From Dendrocalamus latiflorus (taxonomy: Eukaryota; Streptophyta; Magnoliopsida; Poales; Poaceae), in contig CM029666.1 of the NCBI GenBank assembly GCA_017311315.1, positions 40,760,225 to 40,824,224 of the forward strand: a DNA stretch of 64,000 bases. The letters are read 5' to 3'. Both the position numbers and the translations under genes were made by a program. This document shows, in pieces, positions 10,388 through 21,965 of this stretch. The notes beneath the pieces were generated by a model that was given only the letters and a program-made list of their open reading frames with translations, was not told where the DNA came from and searched no databases. Every line of letters begins with the position of its first letter. Within the stretch, counting starts at the first letter, position 1.

Positions 10388-13300
10388 TCCCATCACCAAC
10401 CTCCCACTCCGGCCGCTCGTTCGCCCTACCCACGCTGATATTCTCTCCCTATTGATCGGTACTCCCTAGCCTCCCCATGCTGCCCTCCTCCCAAACCCTA
10501 CCCTCGTCTTAAGTCCATCCTCGCCCGGTCGCCCATCCTTTCCTCTTCATACTCACCGTTCCATCCCTCGAAACCCTAGTACGTCGTGGCGGCGTGGTAG
10601 CCGAGCGAGGCAGTGAGTGGCTAGCACCAAGGAAGAAGTGTACAGGGCACGACGACTCGACGACATGCGTGCGAAACTGGATCTAGGGCTCTTCTCTGCT
10701 GACTCCATCCGCTTCTTCGTCTACTCCGTTGACCCCCACCTCTCTCGATCGATGCCACCGCCTCCCTCCCCCTGACACCACCGCAGTTGCCCGACGTACT
10801 CCCCCTCCACCATGTAGGGGTGAGCCCAACGCTCCTAAGCTCCCTGTGCCTTTATCGATTTGGTGATGAGGATTTAAATCCAACCGTCTGTGCTCTATGC
10901 CCTCCTTTGCGGTACCATTGACCCGTCCCCTCCTTTGCTCCGCCTTCGCATGGGTGTCCCTGTGGTGAGTGGAGGCGAGTGGAAGAAGAGGTAGCCGCTG
11001 CAACCCGTTGTCTTCCCCATGCTCTACGACAAGTGCATGTATGACTCCTTTATGCTTGTAGTATGTGCTTGTGTTGTTCATGTGTTATGAATGGAATAAA
11101 CTAAATGGATAATTAATTGGTGCTTTTTTGTTGGTATTTAATGTTATGATATTTTCTCTTAAAAATGAATATTTTTACCTCTTAAAAGGGTGATAATTTG
11201 TGGGTCATTCCTCGTAGTGACTTCCTCTATAAGTGGCAGCTCCCTGCATCCACCGTGAACCCTAACAAGTAACGACAGTGCCCGGCAATGGTATTGGACC
11301 AGTAGATTTGTGATGGTTGAGGCGGCATTGACCAACACTATCGGTGGTGGAACACATTTGCCCTTCTCTTGTTATTTGGAGTAAGTCATTTCTTTTTAGT
11401 TTCTACTAGTTGGGGGATGAGATGAACAGATGGTCATGCAAAATGGAATTAGGTGTCTAACAAAATGAGGTTGCTGTCAATCATGGCTATATTTTTTAAA
11501 AAATTATATGGCTTAGTGCAAAGACTGATTAACTATTTCTTGGTGTATCAAGTCTCGCTTTTGCCATCTTATAACCATATATAATGCATAAATTTCTCTG
11601 TTAATGAGTGGCAAACTAAGATCCACATATGATCATTCTCATATTAATTTCTTAGGGATCATATTGAGGATTTATGTTAGCTATTGTTCTATATTGTCTG
11701 TAATGGCAAATTGTTTTTCTATCTATCTTTGTATGATGCTTATATATTTCTACATTTTGACTAAATATTTTCATTTTTACATGAGCTCTCATTTTTCCTT
11801 TATGAATACATGGTTGTATCATATTGTCCTTCATGCTTCACTTTCCAAGGTTGTCGAATCGGCATTGACCAAGTGAGAGGTGTTGGTTGATGCGAAGGGT
11901 CAAAGTTTGAGTCGGGTAGTGCAAGTGGCTAGTTGAGAAGGTGAAAAAACTTATAGCACCATGTTCCAATAATTTCACACACAGACAATTAGCAATTTTT
12001 TCATCACTGTTCTCAATTGTTCATTATTCCACTTAATTTGTTGTGGCAATGCTAATGAAACATGTGTAGATTAGTGTTGTAGCTATCAGTTTTCTTTTCC
12101 TGTAGAGTATTGTTTGTCTTTGCCTTGCTCTTGGATTTTGTTTCATTCATGTAAACCTAAAGCTTTAATTTGAAAGTAACACCACTTAATGTTAAGCAAT
12201 TTTGCCTTGGTTGGAACTAGAAGCTCAAGACATCTATTCTTTGTTTTAGAGTAGATTAACTCTCAGGGCTGACAATGTAAGCAAACATTGCCCAACGGAG
12301 AGTGCGCTGTTCCAGCCTGACCAAGTGACCATTCCAAAGCAGCAGCATATACGAGCGCCAAAAAAAAACACGAGAAAGTACAGTGCACCCCCTCCGGATC
12401 CCACGTCTGCCGTCCCTTCCCGTGCAGACGGATCGATCGCCGTGCGTGTATGCCCACCAACAGCTACGGTAGCGAAAGCTGCAGAGGGGCGTGCACGGCC
12501 ACGTGAGCTTTGCATGATTACGGACTCATTTTTGGGATGCCGCAACCACCGGCAGCTCCCTGTGCCGCCGGTATCATTGCCCAGGCACAGCGCATTCTGC
12601 ATCTCTCCCTCCCTCTCAAAGTCGCCAAAAGTTGTGAGTAGGGCTCAGGCCGGCCGGATCAATGTGCCCATCGCTTGTGAGGTTATCGCCAAAAGCTCTT
12701 GCTTTCACATCTATATGACTTAGCAACACATCACTTTTTCTCCCTGAATCTTGTTGGTTTATGCATGATATGCTAATAGCATGACGAAAGATGAGGATTG
12801 AGAAAGCGTGTCTGATGGCTCGATGAGTCACTGTTGCTGCACGTACTCCACTACTACTCATGGATATGGTGACGAAATGATTGACTGGAACAAGCACACG
12901 GTAGTAGTAAGTCAAACTGGCTCACCTGCATGCGCAACGTTTGGTCCTGAGTCTTCGTTCCAGCTCCGCACAATTAAATCCCGCTCGGTTAAGCAAAACC
13001 AACACTATAGCAAGATCTCACGCGCCAATCCTTTCGGTTGAAGGGAACGGAAGGGGTAAAAAAGCGCGTCGAAATTCTCTCCACTTTCCTCCTTTTGTAA
13101 CCTTGAAGTGTTACGGCCAAGTGGCGTCAAAACGGTCGCGCACAGTGCGTGCATGATTAGGGATCTGGTACTTGGTACAGTAAAAACGCATGCACACTGC
13201 GTGCCTGTACAGAAGACAGCAAGCATCTCACTGGATTCGCAGCTAAACTTCTGATAACCTCACCAACTTGCTTGGACTGAACACAGCTTTGGAGTTCGAA

Positions 13301-13847
13301 CCGAGCGCTTCCGCCCTCACATCATAGCAAAGCAGGCTGCTAATTCTTTTAACGCTAGCAGAAACCCCATCATCAGATGAGTACGGCTGCTGGGCAAACG
13401 ATGCCCGCGAAAGTACGCAACGGCTAGCATTGCACGGTAAAGCACTTCGGCATCTACCCAAATGTTAAAGAATTGGGGAGCGCAGGCAAAGAGACGTGAT
13501 TAAGGAACGCGGCTTTCCTGTTCCCTTCTCCTTGTTTCTGTTCGAGTTCTCTTACACGTGTCAACGAACTATTCGTTCTGGTTTACTTTCTGTAGGCCTG
13601 CAACAGTACTCATCTCTCTTATATTGCTGCCACGTATGATGAGACACAGGAAAAAGGACAGGGAAGCCGTATTCGTGATTAAGATATTAGCAAGAGAGCA
13701 AAAGACCCGCAAAGGTGAAGACACAAAAGCAATCTAAAGTTACTAACAAGGGTTCATGGAACCATTACATTGAAGACACTGATTTGCTAGCAAGTGTCAA
13801 CATTATCTGTGACCCAAAACTATCCAACACCAGCTCGATATTCGAAG
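10388..13847. other. intergenic, no gene recognised
   Basis: A GC-rich stretch (10390-11050) with plant 5'-leader-like features (aaaccctag), then AT-rich DNA (11050-12250), then mixed sequence. I found no open frame with recognisable domains and no LTR or terminal repeat pair. Gene fragments too diverged to read by eye may be present. Confidence 0.4.
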
Positions 13848-15294
13848 TCACTGCGCCAAGTGACAGAATAGAACACCACAGTGCATTGCAAAGCCAATTT
13901 GATACATACACCACAGTGGCACACGCGCGCGCACAGGAGACACGTCCATTAATAATGCTACAACATCGACTCCAACGATCCATCTTACATGGCATACCTT
14001 TGAGTCCAGGTCCTTGCGGTGTTCTCGTACTTGTGACTGTCCGTCGGCGATCTCAGGAACCAGGGGATCGTCAGGGTTTGGATCTGTCAGCAGGGAGCAG
14101 ATGGATAGCAACACCTGAAAGCAAACAGAAAGCAGATGTTTGCGGGATTTGTTCAGCCCCACTTCGGAAAGGAGGACCAAGCAATTACACCACACAAGAA
14201 AAATAGTACTGGATGAGAAGAGCGACCTTGGAAATAGTTAGAGCAGGGCTCCATTGGTCCTTCAAGATGTCAAGGCAAATGCTCCCGTTGTTATTGATAT
14301 TTGGATGGAACACCTTGGTGCGAAACGCCACCTGCGCATTGCATATCATAGAGGGTCACATACTCCGCAATCTATTGATGCTTTGCGTTGTAAAGCTATG
14401 GATATTCAGCACGGCAAGTGAACTTTCAGACAGAAATTTTCAAGTTTGTTTATGATAACCAGAAACGATAAGCACTAATAAAAATTTTGAAGAGTTGTTC
14501 CTGCAGAATAAGAGGACAAACACCTTGGTAATTAAAGTGGGCATACAATCATCACCAAACCATTCTTTGGTTATACAACACAACTGAACTAGCATTATTG
14601 ACACCGCAGCTATGCTTTCCCTCTTTGCAAAACTACAGTTGCAACTTAACAACTTGATATATAAGAAATCTAAGTGAAGTCGCAGCTTATTATAAAAACA
14701 TATTAACTCCACTTAAATTTCCTAAAATTTATTATTCATAACCAATTTGCATGACACAGCTTTGATCTTAGAGTTCATCCTAAACCATTAAATGTTTTCA
14801 GCAATTGTGCTTACTACTTAGTGGCATACTGGCATGGCATCTCACCAGTAAGCTCTTGCACACTGCTTATCAACATGAACTTCAAATACCACCACACATT
14901 CTCAACCCCCTTAAGGCTTCAAAAGAGAACCGCAAAAGAAAAGCGCAAAATATGGCCCAAACCAATCAACTTAAAAACAATTGCAGGGTTATCAAACACA
15001 ACCAGATATGAACCACATCTGCGAGAGTTCTATTCCCAGATGCGAAATGAGCTAAGGCATATGGGTTACAAACTTACAATTTCAAGAAATAGAGGTGCAC
15101 AAATACCGCCGGGGGGGGGGGGGGGGGGGTTTGCACAGAAACGACTGATAGGTCATTGCCAAGTACCCTCGGTGGTTTGAAAGGATAATCATGAGGGAAG
15201 TGGATAGAAACTAGGAAAACTCCACCAGCATATGGGCTGTCAGATGGACCCATTATTATTGCCTGCCAATGGAACATGTCTTCACCCACAGGAC
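13848..15294 (-). pseudogene. UBC4/5-type ubiquitin-conjugating enzyme remnant
   Basis: Three exons of an E2 (ubiquitin carrier) enzyme are readable in order. Exon 2 (15294-15167) has VGEDMFHWQA and SDSPYAGGVF; exon 3 (14331-14227) has KVFHPNINNN and the active-site cysteine in GSICLDILKDQWSP; exon 4 starts at 14114 (VLLSICSLLTDPNPDDPLVP). Introns are GT-AG and exon lengths (128 and 105 bp) match the family phase. Exon 1, encoding the start and first helix, was not found within 4 kb upstream. In exon 4, after PEIA, about 14 bases are missing relative to the family, so the last helix is read out of frame to a stop at 13848, while the old stop (TATGCCATGTAA) is still visible near 13988. An E2 core could remain, but no start is visible, so I call it broken. 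Confidence 0.88.
15111..15129 (+). repeat. G19 homopolymer in UBC intron
   Basis: Nineteen consecutive G on the plus strand, inside the intron between E2 exons 2 and 3. It is one of four long G tracts within 14 kb (others: 19281-19294, 28194-28209, 29124-29150). Confidence 0.85.
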
Positions 15295-16049
15295 CTGTCA
15301 AATAGTATTATATCATCACCCAAAAGGAATTTGATTTTGAGTTAACAAAGTTTGAGGTTACAACCACTTGCATTAGAACCATATTATCTGACGATAATAT
15401 CGCCTAGCTCTGCACATTTGACAAGAAATTAACTTCCAAGACAAATAAGGGTTTTCAAACAAGGTCAAACCAAATAGACTGAAGGAACACACGCACGCGC
15501 GCGCGCACACACACACAAAGAAAAAGGTATCCATCCTTCTAGGCATAGTTTACCCTAGTTTTGTTTGCTTGGCCCCAGAGCAATTGCAAAGACTCCCATA
15601 TTACTTTGACAATCTGTTACTTTACATGCTCGCTTTAAGACAAATAACATCTCTTCTGTGATTTATACACACTGTACGAAATTGTCTATTCTTTCTCACA
15701 GTGATACGTATGGTGCATTATCAAGCTCAAAGGACGCATAAAATTCTAGCACACCTAAAAAGGATAATGCAAAATACTTGGTAAATTTATAATTATGCTT
15801 CTTTCCAATATATCCTGTGTTGTGCTTTGCACATGGCAACCTACTATTTTAACAAAGATTAGATGGGTGAGATTGGATGCTACGTTCACTGAAGGATGAC
15901 AAAATATTACCCAAAAGAAAAACATTCATTCAACAGACCCTAGTAGTAACAACTTAAGTTCTTATTTTGAATATTTTGGTCCCCTGTATAAATGCTGATA
16001 GATACATTACGAAAGATAAAGGAAAAAGTCCATATTTGGTACCTGTACT
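15295..16049. other. no gene recognised; CA/CG microsatellite
   Basis: The expected E2 exon 1 is not visible here. A mixed (CA)n/(CG)n microsatellite lies at about 15487-15517. The remainder is AT-rich without motifs. Confidence 0.5.
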
Positions 16050-16131
16050 TTGCAATTGGTTCGATTCACCACCGTACTTTAAAACCCGGGTATCTTACCC
16101 CCCTTCTACTTGCAATACCATATCAAATAAG

Positions 16132-17712
16132 GTTCAAAACCAGCCTGAGGGTGGTTATGCGCTGATGTGGCACTGCATAGGGTGGCTTTGGCCATGTCGG
16201 ATGGGTGACTCACATGGCGGCAAGCTTCAGTGATGGGGAGGCTAGGTCGAGCATGCGGTAAGCTTCAGGGGATCGAGGTTGTCATGGTGACGTGCTCGGT
16301 TCAGATGGACGAGGACGGGAATGGTGGATTGATGTGCGCAGCAGCACGGGCAGACATGGCCGCGGTGGCGGCCTGTGCCAGCGAAGGAGAAGGGGAGCAC
16401 TAGCATCGCCAAGGGGTGAGGAAGCCAATCCTATGACCAATTTGGGAAGGGGAAGGGCAGATTCGACGAATTTTGGGGAAAAAAAAAGGGAATCGGCTAC
16501 CAAGGAGCTTACCTCGCCAGTAATGGCATGAGCGGCAGCTAGTCTTGTGCACTAGCGGCAGTGGAGGGGAAGACCACTAGGAGCCCACGAGACGAGCGAG
16601 CTCAGCACCGAGTCATGCTCCTATCTAGCGTAGGCGCTGCCCAAGGAAGTAGGGGTGTAAACCGATCGGATTCGGTCGGATATTGCTTAAACCGTATCCT
16701 AATCCATATTTTTTTCGGATTCGGAGTCGAATACGGTAAGACCGGATACGAATACGAATTCGGAATATTTGGAGTTTCGAATACGGTACCGTCGGGACGG
16801 ATATATAACGAATTCGGCTCGGAAACAGATAATATAGGCGGATAATACAGATGATTACAGTTCCAAAAGGTACAGTTTCGCTAGTAAAAAGCTGCAGTCA
16901 ACACTCAATACTAAATCAAAGGTGGATTCTTACCAACGATCCCAGTGAATGAAACATGAGGATCCGAGAGATATATATCATATATTCATATGGCTGAACC
17001 TTTTTTAGCATATCTTCTTTTTTTCTTGATGGAAATAGCTGCTTTAGCACATAATCCAGGTAGCAGAGTGACAGGGATCGAATTCGGTCGGATATTACTT
17101 ATTCCATATCATATCCCATATTTTATTGGATTTGTTGAAATTTATTTGGATTTTTTAGATTTTATTTTTAAGCCAAGAGCAAAAAACTTATTTTAACTAT
17201 TTTCTAAAAGCTAAAAATAGTTTATGTTATTTCCCTAAGTTCTCCTAGATTTATAGTATTTTTTGTGCATTTTCTGGAATTTTTTGGTGTTATTTGCATT
17301 TATTGGATTTGTTGGAATTTATTTGGATTTGCTAATGGGCTGATGGGCTGAAAATGATGATTTGGCTGATGGGCCGGATATCCGAAAACTATATCCGGGT
17401 ATTATCCGATAAAATTCCGGATAGTATCCGTATCCGTCGGATAGTCCGCTCCCGAATCCGAATCCGTATCCGAAAACAACTATCCGAATCCGATAATTAT
17501 CCGATATGACTATCCGAATTCGATCCGACTCGGATTCGGCGGTCGGTCGGTCGGGAAATATCCGATCCGTTTTCACCCCTACAAGGAAGCCATTGATGAG
17601 GAGAGAGAGAAGGGGGAAGAGGTGAGAGAAGATAGGGGCTAACGGGTAGGCTCCACCATGGTCCACTAGATGAGTTGGACGCCATGTCATTGCTAAAACA
17701 GCCTTTCATGCC
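16132..17712. other. insertion splitting left inverted-repeat arm
   Basis: Sequence absent from the right arm. It consists of GC-rich, gene-like but unrecognised DNA at 16132-16641 and 17590-17712, with a hAT element between. Either this was inserted in the left arm or the matching part was lost from the right arm, where a G14 tract (19281-19294) stands at the corresponding point. Confidence 0.55.
16650..17581. mobile_element. non-autonomous hAT element, TAGGGGTG family
   Basis: 932-bp element with perfect 8-bp target duplication caaggaag (16642-16649 and 17582-17589). Inverted termini are TAGGGGTGTAAACCGATCGG and, from the right, TAGGGGTGAAAACGGATCGG. Subterminal regions are packed with TATCCG/CGGATA motifs in both orientations, the kind of repeated site hAT transposases bind. 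The centre is AT-rich and non-coding. It shares termini with the element at 29375-30611. Confidence 0.9.
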
Positions 17713-17913
17713 GGGCCGAGGAGAAAATTGATCATTTGCCACTTTGAAGAGTGGGCTTCGCAAAATTGTCACTTTCAAAATTGACTTCGCAAAAATGACA
17801 TGCAATACATTTACCTCTTGATTACCATGCCATTTAAGCCATTTAACTTATTTAATATTTTTTTTCTAATTTCATGGGCTGGTAAAGACCTTTTTACCCT
17901 TTCTATCCTACTG
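17713..17913. repeat. left inner inverted-repeat arm
   Basis: Inverted copy of 19083-19270 (gatcatttgccactttgaag ... through cctactgcgc). Its inner edge overlaps the last codons of the Nudix-like gene and supplies that gene's TAG stop. Confidence 0.8.
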
Positions 17914-18607
17914 CGCGCGCGCCCTCGGCGGCGTCCTTGTGGTCCTCCTCGTCGTCGTCGACCCACTTCCAGTAATGCCGCTTCACCGTGATGGCCTCAC
18001 CGCCGCCCTCCCCCTCGTCCTCGCCGGTCTCCTCCGTCTTGAACTCGCCGTCCTCCGGCACGCCCTGGACCACCTCGGCGTCCACCGCGTGCAGCACGTA
18101 CCTGGCGGGGAGCCCGGAGTAGGACGCGGAGTCGCGCTCCTCGACGCGCGGCTCCGTCCCCGCCCCTCCCGCGCCGCAGCCGCCCAGGATCCGGACGTGG
18201 ACGTGCTTGCCGAGCTCCTCGCGGACGGCGCGCGCCGCAGCGGCCTCGGGGGACTCCCCGGGGCGCATCTTCTCGGAGAGCGGGCGTGGGCCCCGGCGGC
18301 GGAGCGTGCCGTCGGAGAGCAGCTGCCGGGTCTCGACGAGGCGCGCGCCGCGGTAGTTGTGGATGCGGACGGTGGCGACGTGGACGGCACGGACGACGGC
18401 GGGGTGTTGCGCCCGCGGTGGGTCGGTGGCGAGGAGGAGCTCGCTGTCGCCGTGGGAGAGCTCGAGGAAGAGGTTCAGGAGGGTCTTGGTGCCGGGCATC
18501 AAGCCCCAGGAGGCGAGCGCGGAGGCCGGCAGGCGCGGCCGGAGGAACGTCGCGAGGGAGTCGATGGTCGGGAAGGCGAGCGGCCGCGGCGGCGACGGCG
18601 GCCGCAT
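17903..18607 (-). CDS. Nudix-like plant protein, carried between inverted repeats
   Basis: A 234-residue frame without introns, starting at ATG 18607-18605. The frame is open further upstream to 19021, but the extra 138 residues look untranslated and the MRPPSPPRPLAFP start fits the grass family as I know it. Residues 117-133 (GESPEAAAARAVREELG) resemble a Nudix box, the metal-binding helix of nucleoside-diphosphate hydrolases, but the first Glu of the R-E-x-x-E-E core is Ala, so catalysis is doubtful. A conserved-looking block SGLPARYVLH and ITVKRHYWKW follows. The last codons and TAG come from the left inverted repeat, so the natural C-terminus is missing. No frameshift or internal stop is seen. 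Biochemical role unknown. It may be an intact captured gene copy. Confidence 0.7.
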   Translation of the reverse strand: MRPPSPPRPLAFPTIDSLATFLRPRLPASALASWGLMPGTKTLLNLFLELSHGDSELLLATDPPRAQHPAVVRAVHVATVRIHNYRGARLVETRQLLSDGTLRRRGPRPLSEKMRPGESPEAAAARAVREELGKHVHVRILGGCGAGGAGTEPRVEERDSASYSGLPARYVLHAVDAEVVQGVPEDGEFKTEETGEDEGEGGGEAITVKRHYWKWVDDDEEDHKDAAEGARAVG

Positions 18608-19082
18608 CGGTGCGCGGAGGAGACGACAACTTTTCACGAGGATGCGAGAGGGATGGAAATCGCAGGAATCGCGTTGCGTTGCGTGGAGAATTCTCCGTGT
18701 ACGAATTGGCTTCTTCATTCTCCAAGACCAAATCACCGAAAGGTGGATGGCCCAATGCGAGTAGAAACCGGAAATCGAAGCCCAGTAGGAATCACAGGAG
18801 AATTCTACACGTGTCAACCCGCCCTTCTCCGCTGCGGCTGGCTCTCTCCATCGTCGCCGCCGCCGAGGCTCGACGGGATATCGAGGTCCAGAGAAGCCAC
18901 CATTTTTGATATATGGATCCTCAGGTGACGAGCCATCCACCTCTAAGCACAGGGACAGAGAAGAAAACAAGAATAAACACAGGAATTCAGAGACAAAGGA
19001 GGAAGATACGAGGAGGTCCAAGCATCACCACCGTCGACTAGGAGCCGAAGTAGGAAGTGATGGTTGAGGAATAAACAAAAGA

Positions 19083-19371
19083 CCCTTGCGCAGTAGGGTA
19101 GAAAGGTCTTTTCCAGCCTCTAAAATTAGGAAAAAAATATTAAATGAGTTAAATGGCTCAAATAGCATGGTAATCAAGAGGTAAATGTACTGCATGGCAT
19201 TTTTGCGAAACCAATTTTGAAAGTGGCAATTTTGCGAAGCCCACTCTTCAAAGTGGCAAATGATCAATTTTCTCCGGGCCGGGGGGGGGGGGGGATTTGC
19301 TCTGGTATTGCAAGTAGAGGGGGTAAGATACCTGGATTTAAAGTACAGGGGACGAATCGAACCAAGTGCAA
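19083..19371. repeat. right inverted-repeat arm
   Basis: Reverse complement matches 17713-17913 and then 16050-16131. It contains a G14 homopolymer at 19281-19294. The arm begins right after the upstream region of the Nudix-like gene, ending with aagtgcaaataacc. Confidence 0.8.
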
Positions 19372-21030
19372 ATAACCCCATGAACAGATCTAGTAGAACC
19401 AGGATTCGAGAGAACATCAAAACAATATGCTACAGCTTTATATTAGTGACTGATGTTACCCATAGAAACCAGCATGGATGTAGCTAGTTTTATTATGAAA
19501 AATTGCTGTGCGCTACTGAAAAAAAGCACGATCAACAACCAACTAGTTTTGTCTATAAATAAGCCAATCTAATCTTTCTGAATTTTCATATAAACCTTCA
19601 TTTTCACGATTATGCATCTAGTTAACTCATGCGTTAAACTAGAAATTCTTCCCTAACTCCATGTATTGATGTATATGTTAATATATAATAGGCTACTAAA
19701 GTATCATGTAAATGGGTTGGGCTAAAATAGATGATATATATCTATATTAATATTTGATGGATAGTGAGCTACCAAACCCATATTTGTATCAGACAGAAAA
19801 ATTCGTATTCATTTCCGATCTGATACAATTCAACAAATATTCGAGCCAACAGAATCTGTATTCGAAAATTGTCCGGATCGGTTGGAAACTATCCGATCTG
19901 TTCTCACTCCTAATGAGGACTGAAATTGATGGCAAACGGTAGCTGACCCATTAGAAAGCCAGCTGTGTTTCCTCCTGATAATCGCTGAAATAAAACGCCG
20001 TGGCTGCGTCCACAGGTGCTGCTGCTAGGCCCCGTCGGCTGGTTGATTCCTCATGGTCTGCATGTCAGTGAGGGGACAAGAGAATCAAATTTTTGAGTGT
20101 TAAATTGCTGGAAGTCAAGTGGATGAGTGGATCCCGGTGTCCCTTTCGGTGGGCTGATATTTTACAAGAAAACTAACAAATTTGTTGTAAGGTGAGAAGA
20201 ATCAGTTTTCTAATGTGAACTGACCGATTAAGAGTTCGGTTCTAGGAATGTTCTCGAGTTTTGGACTTCTGGCGCCAACTAATATTTTAGATTAGTGTGA
20301 ATCTCTAGGGGAAAAGGCAAGAAATTTATTTTGGCATCTATTACATTGAACGGAAGTCATTATGACAGTTCTTCCTCCCAACAAAAGCCAGTCAGTACTC
20401 ACTATAGTTATGTAAAGGTTTATGTAGAATGCAGGAAATGTAAAAAAACAAGAACCGAAAAACCACAATAATTTATAGGAAGGTACACGATATAAAATGG
20501 AGAAATGGTTTAAAGAGGTGTTTGTATGCTTCACAAGAATTTGCAGGAATTCGAAGCTATTCTGTAACAAATTCACATGAATTTCCAGGAGCTTGTTCCT
20601 TTCCTTTGTTCCACATATGAAGCTTGGTTTTCTGTAGGTTTCAATTCATTCAAAATTCTTCCATTTTAAACAAGCCCTACTACATCTAACAAGCTCGATT
20701 ATTAATAGGTCTGATTAGATAGAAAACTTAACTAGCATTACAGGCGCCAGTTCAACTGAGCCTTATCAGACACACGACAAAAGTTTTTATAGGTATAGAT
20801 GCTAAAGAAATGAATGGAATTCTAAATTTCTAATTACAGTGGTTCAGGCAAAGATGAATAGGGCATTTAACAACCGTATCAGTGAGAAAGATGCAGATAA
20901 ATACTCAGGAAGGATGTGATCAGTGTACAGGTATACAAGGAAGTATCAAGTTCAAAGACACTGATCAAGATTATTGGTCTGCTAGTTGGGGACCGCACAA
21001 AGTTTAGGCAGAAAATTGACTGCACAAAGT
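19372..21030. other. intergenic with a hAT remnant
   Basis: No gene recognised. The stretch 19740-19912 ends in atccgatctgttctcactcc-taa, a diverged right end of the TAGGGGTG hAT family (reverse complement TTAGGAGTGAGAACAGATCG) with the same subterminal motifs; its left end is not evident. Just before 21030 a ~28-bp direct repeat (gcacaaagttta.gcagaaaa) adjoins the old VPS25 stop codon. Confidence 0.5.
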
Positions 21031-21482
21031 TTAAGCAGAAAATTTTACGCCCTGGTCATCTGCTGAAGCGCCCTTAAAGATAGCAGCCTTGCCTTTTGTT
21101 CCAACAGCCTCAAAGCTCACATGAGAACACCATGATCAATCCCCGCAAGTTCTGTAGCAGAGACCAGAAGATAAAATGATTCAAATAAGGCACCGATTTT
21201 ATCAGGATAAGAACTTTTAATATGAGCTCTGGGCATGGGCTAAGTATTCCTGATGAAGCACGAGCACCAATTCATGTATAAATGAAAATATCCAATCCTA
21301 CATAGACAATAGTATTTCCACCGCAAGTTGCTTTGAGGCAAGAAAATATGTTTTGAGTCACAAAAATATTGAAAATAGCAAATCAAATCTCATTAGTCTG
21401 AAGTTTGGTATACTTACCAGTTCCACGTGTTTCAATTCCAGAGCGTATTTCTTCAACAGTCATTACACCATCCAATCCATTG

Positions 21483-21690
21483 TGTTAGACAAATACCTGC
21501 CCTATGCGTGTCATGGGCCTCACCTTGTGACAGCTGGACTCTATTTTGGTTGATTAGAGATAGGAGAGGAGATCTAGTTCGGTTCTATTTCTATAAACCT
21601 GCCTAAGATCTCCTCAACCCTATATATACATGTACCCCTGTATCTCAATCAATCAATCTATTGTTTTCCACGCAATACTGCTTGCTTACA
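21483..21690 (+). repeat. 5' LTR of copia element B
   Basis: 208-bp LTR, TGTTAGACA...GCTTACA, with a TATA box ctatatata at about 21620-21628. It is identical to 26832-27039 except A versus G at the tenth base. Confidence 0.95.
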
Positions 21691-21702
21691 TGGTATCAGA
21701 GG
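21691..21702 (+). promoter_or_regulatory. primer-binding site of copia B
   Basis: tggtatcagagg adjoins the LTR and matches the usual plant retrotransposon site complementary to the 3' end of initiator Met tRNA. Confidence 0.85.
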
Positions 21703-21965
21703 TTCGGGTTTCTCCCGACCTCCCGTTCTCCGCCTAGCGCGCCTCTGCCGGCGCTGCTTCTCGCGGATCTCTCCTGAATCCTCCTTCTGCTGCCCAGCGC
21801 GCCGCCGCCGGCGCTGCTTCTCGCGTGCGCCTTCCGCGCCGCACCCTGCACCGACCTCTTCCCCTCCGGTCGTCGCTGCCTAGCGCGCCGCCACCGGCGC
21901 TGCTCCTCGCGTGCGTTTTCCGCGCCGCATCCCGTACCGCCGGCTTCTTCGGTCGTCGCTACACC

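Larger units (their letters stand above)
16050..19371. mobile_element. long-TIR element enclosing a Nudix-like gene
   Basis: Sequence at 19083-19371 recurs inverted at 17713-17913 (inner arm) and 16050-16131 (outer arm), roughly 90% identical by eye. The left arm is split by about 1.6 kb of inserted DNA (16132-17712) that itself holds a hAT element. Between the arms lies one open gene on the minus strand. Long inverted repeats around a host-like gene suggest a Mutator-like gene-carrying element. The outer ends are not certain and I found no 9-bp target duplication, so the superfamily is inference. No transposase is present. Confidence 0.65.

Noticed and set aside
13715..14206. 163-codon plus-strand frame over the E2 remnant
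   Set aside because: It is antisense to recognisable E2 exon 4 and has no motif of its own.
17903..19021. Starting the Nudix-like protein at the first ATG (372 residues)
   Set aside because: The extra 138 residues are unlike the rest and overlap the region expected to be leader. The MRPPSPPRPLAFP start at 18607 fits better.
21600..21630. Treating the LTR TATA of copia B as a host gene promoter
   Set aside because: The same sequence occurs in the 3' LTR and belongs to the element.
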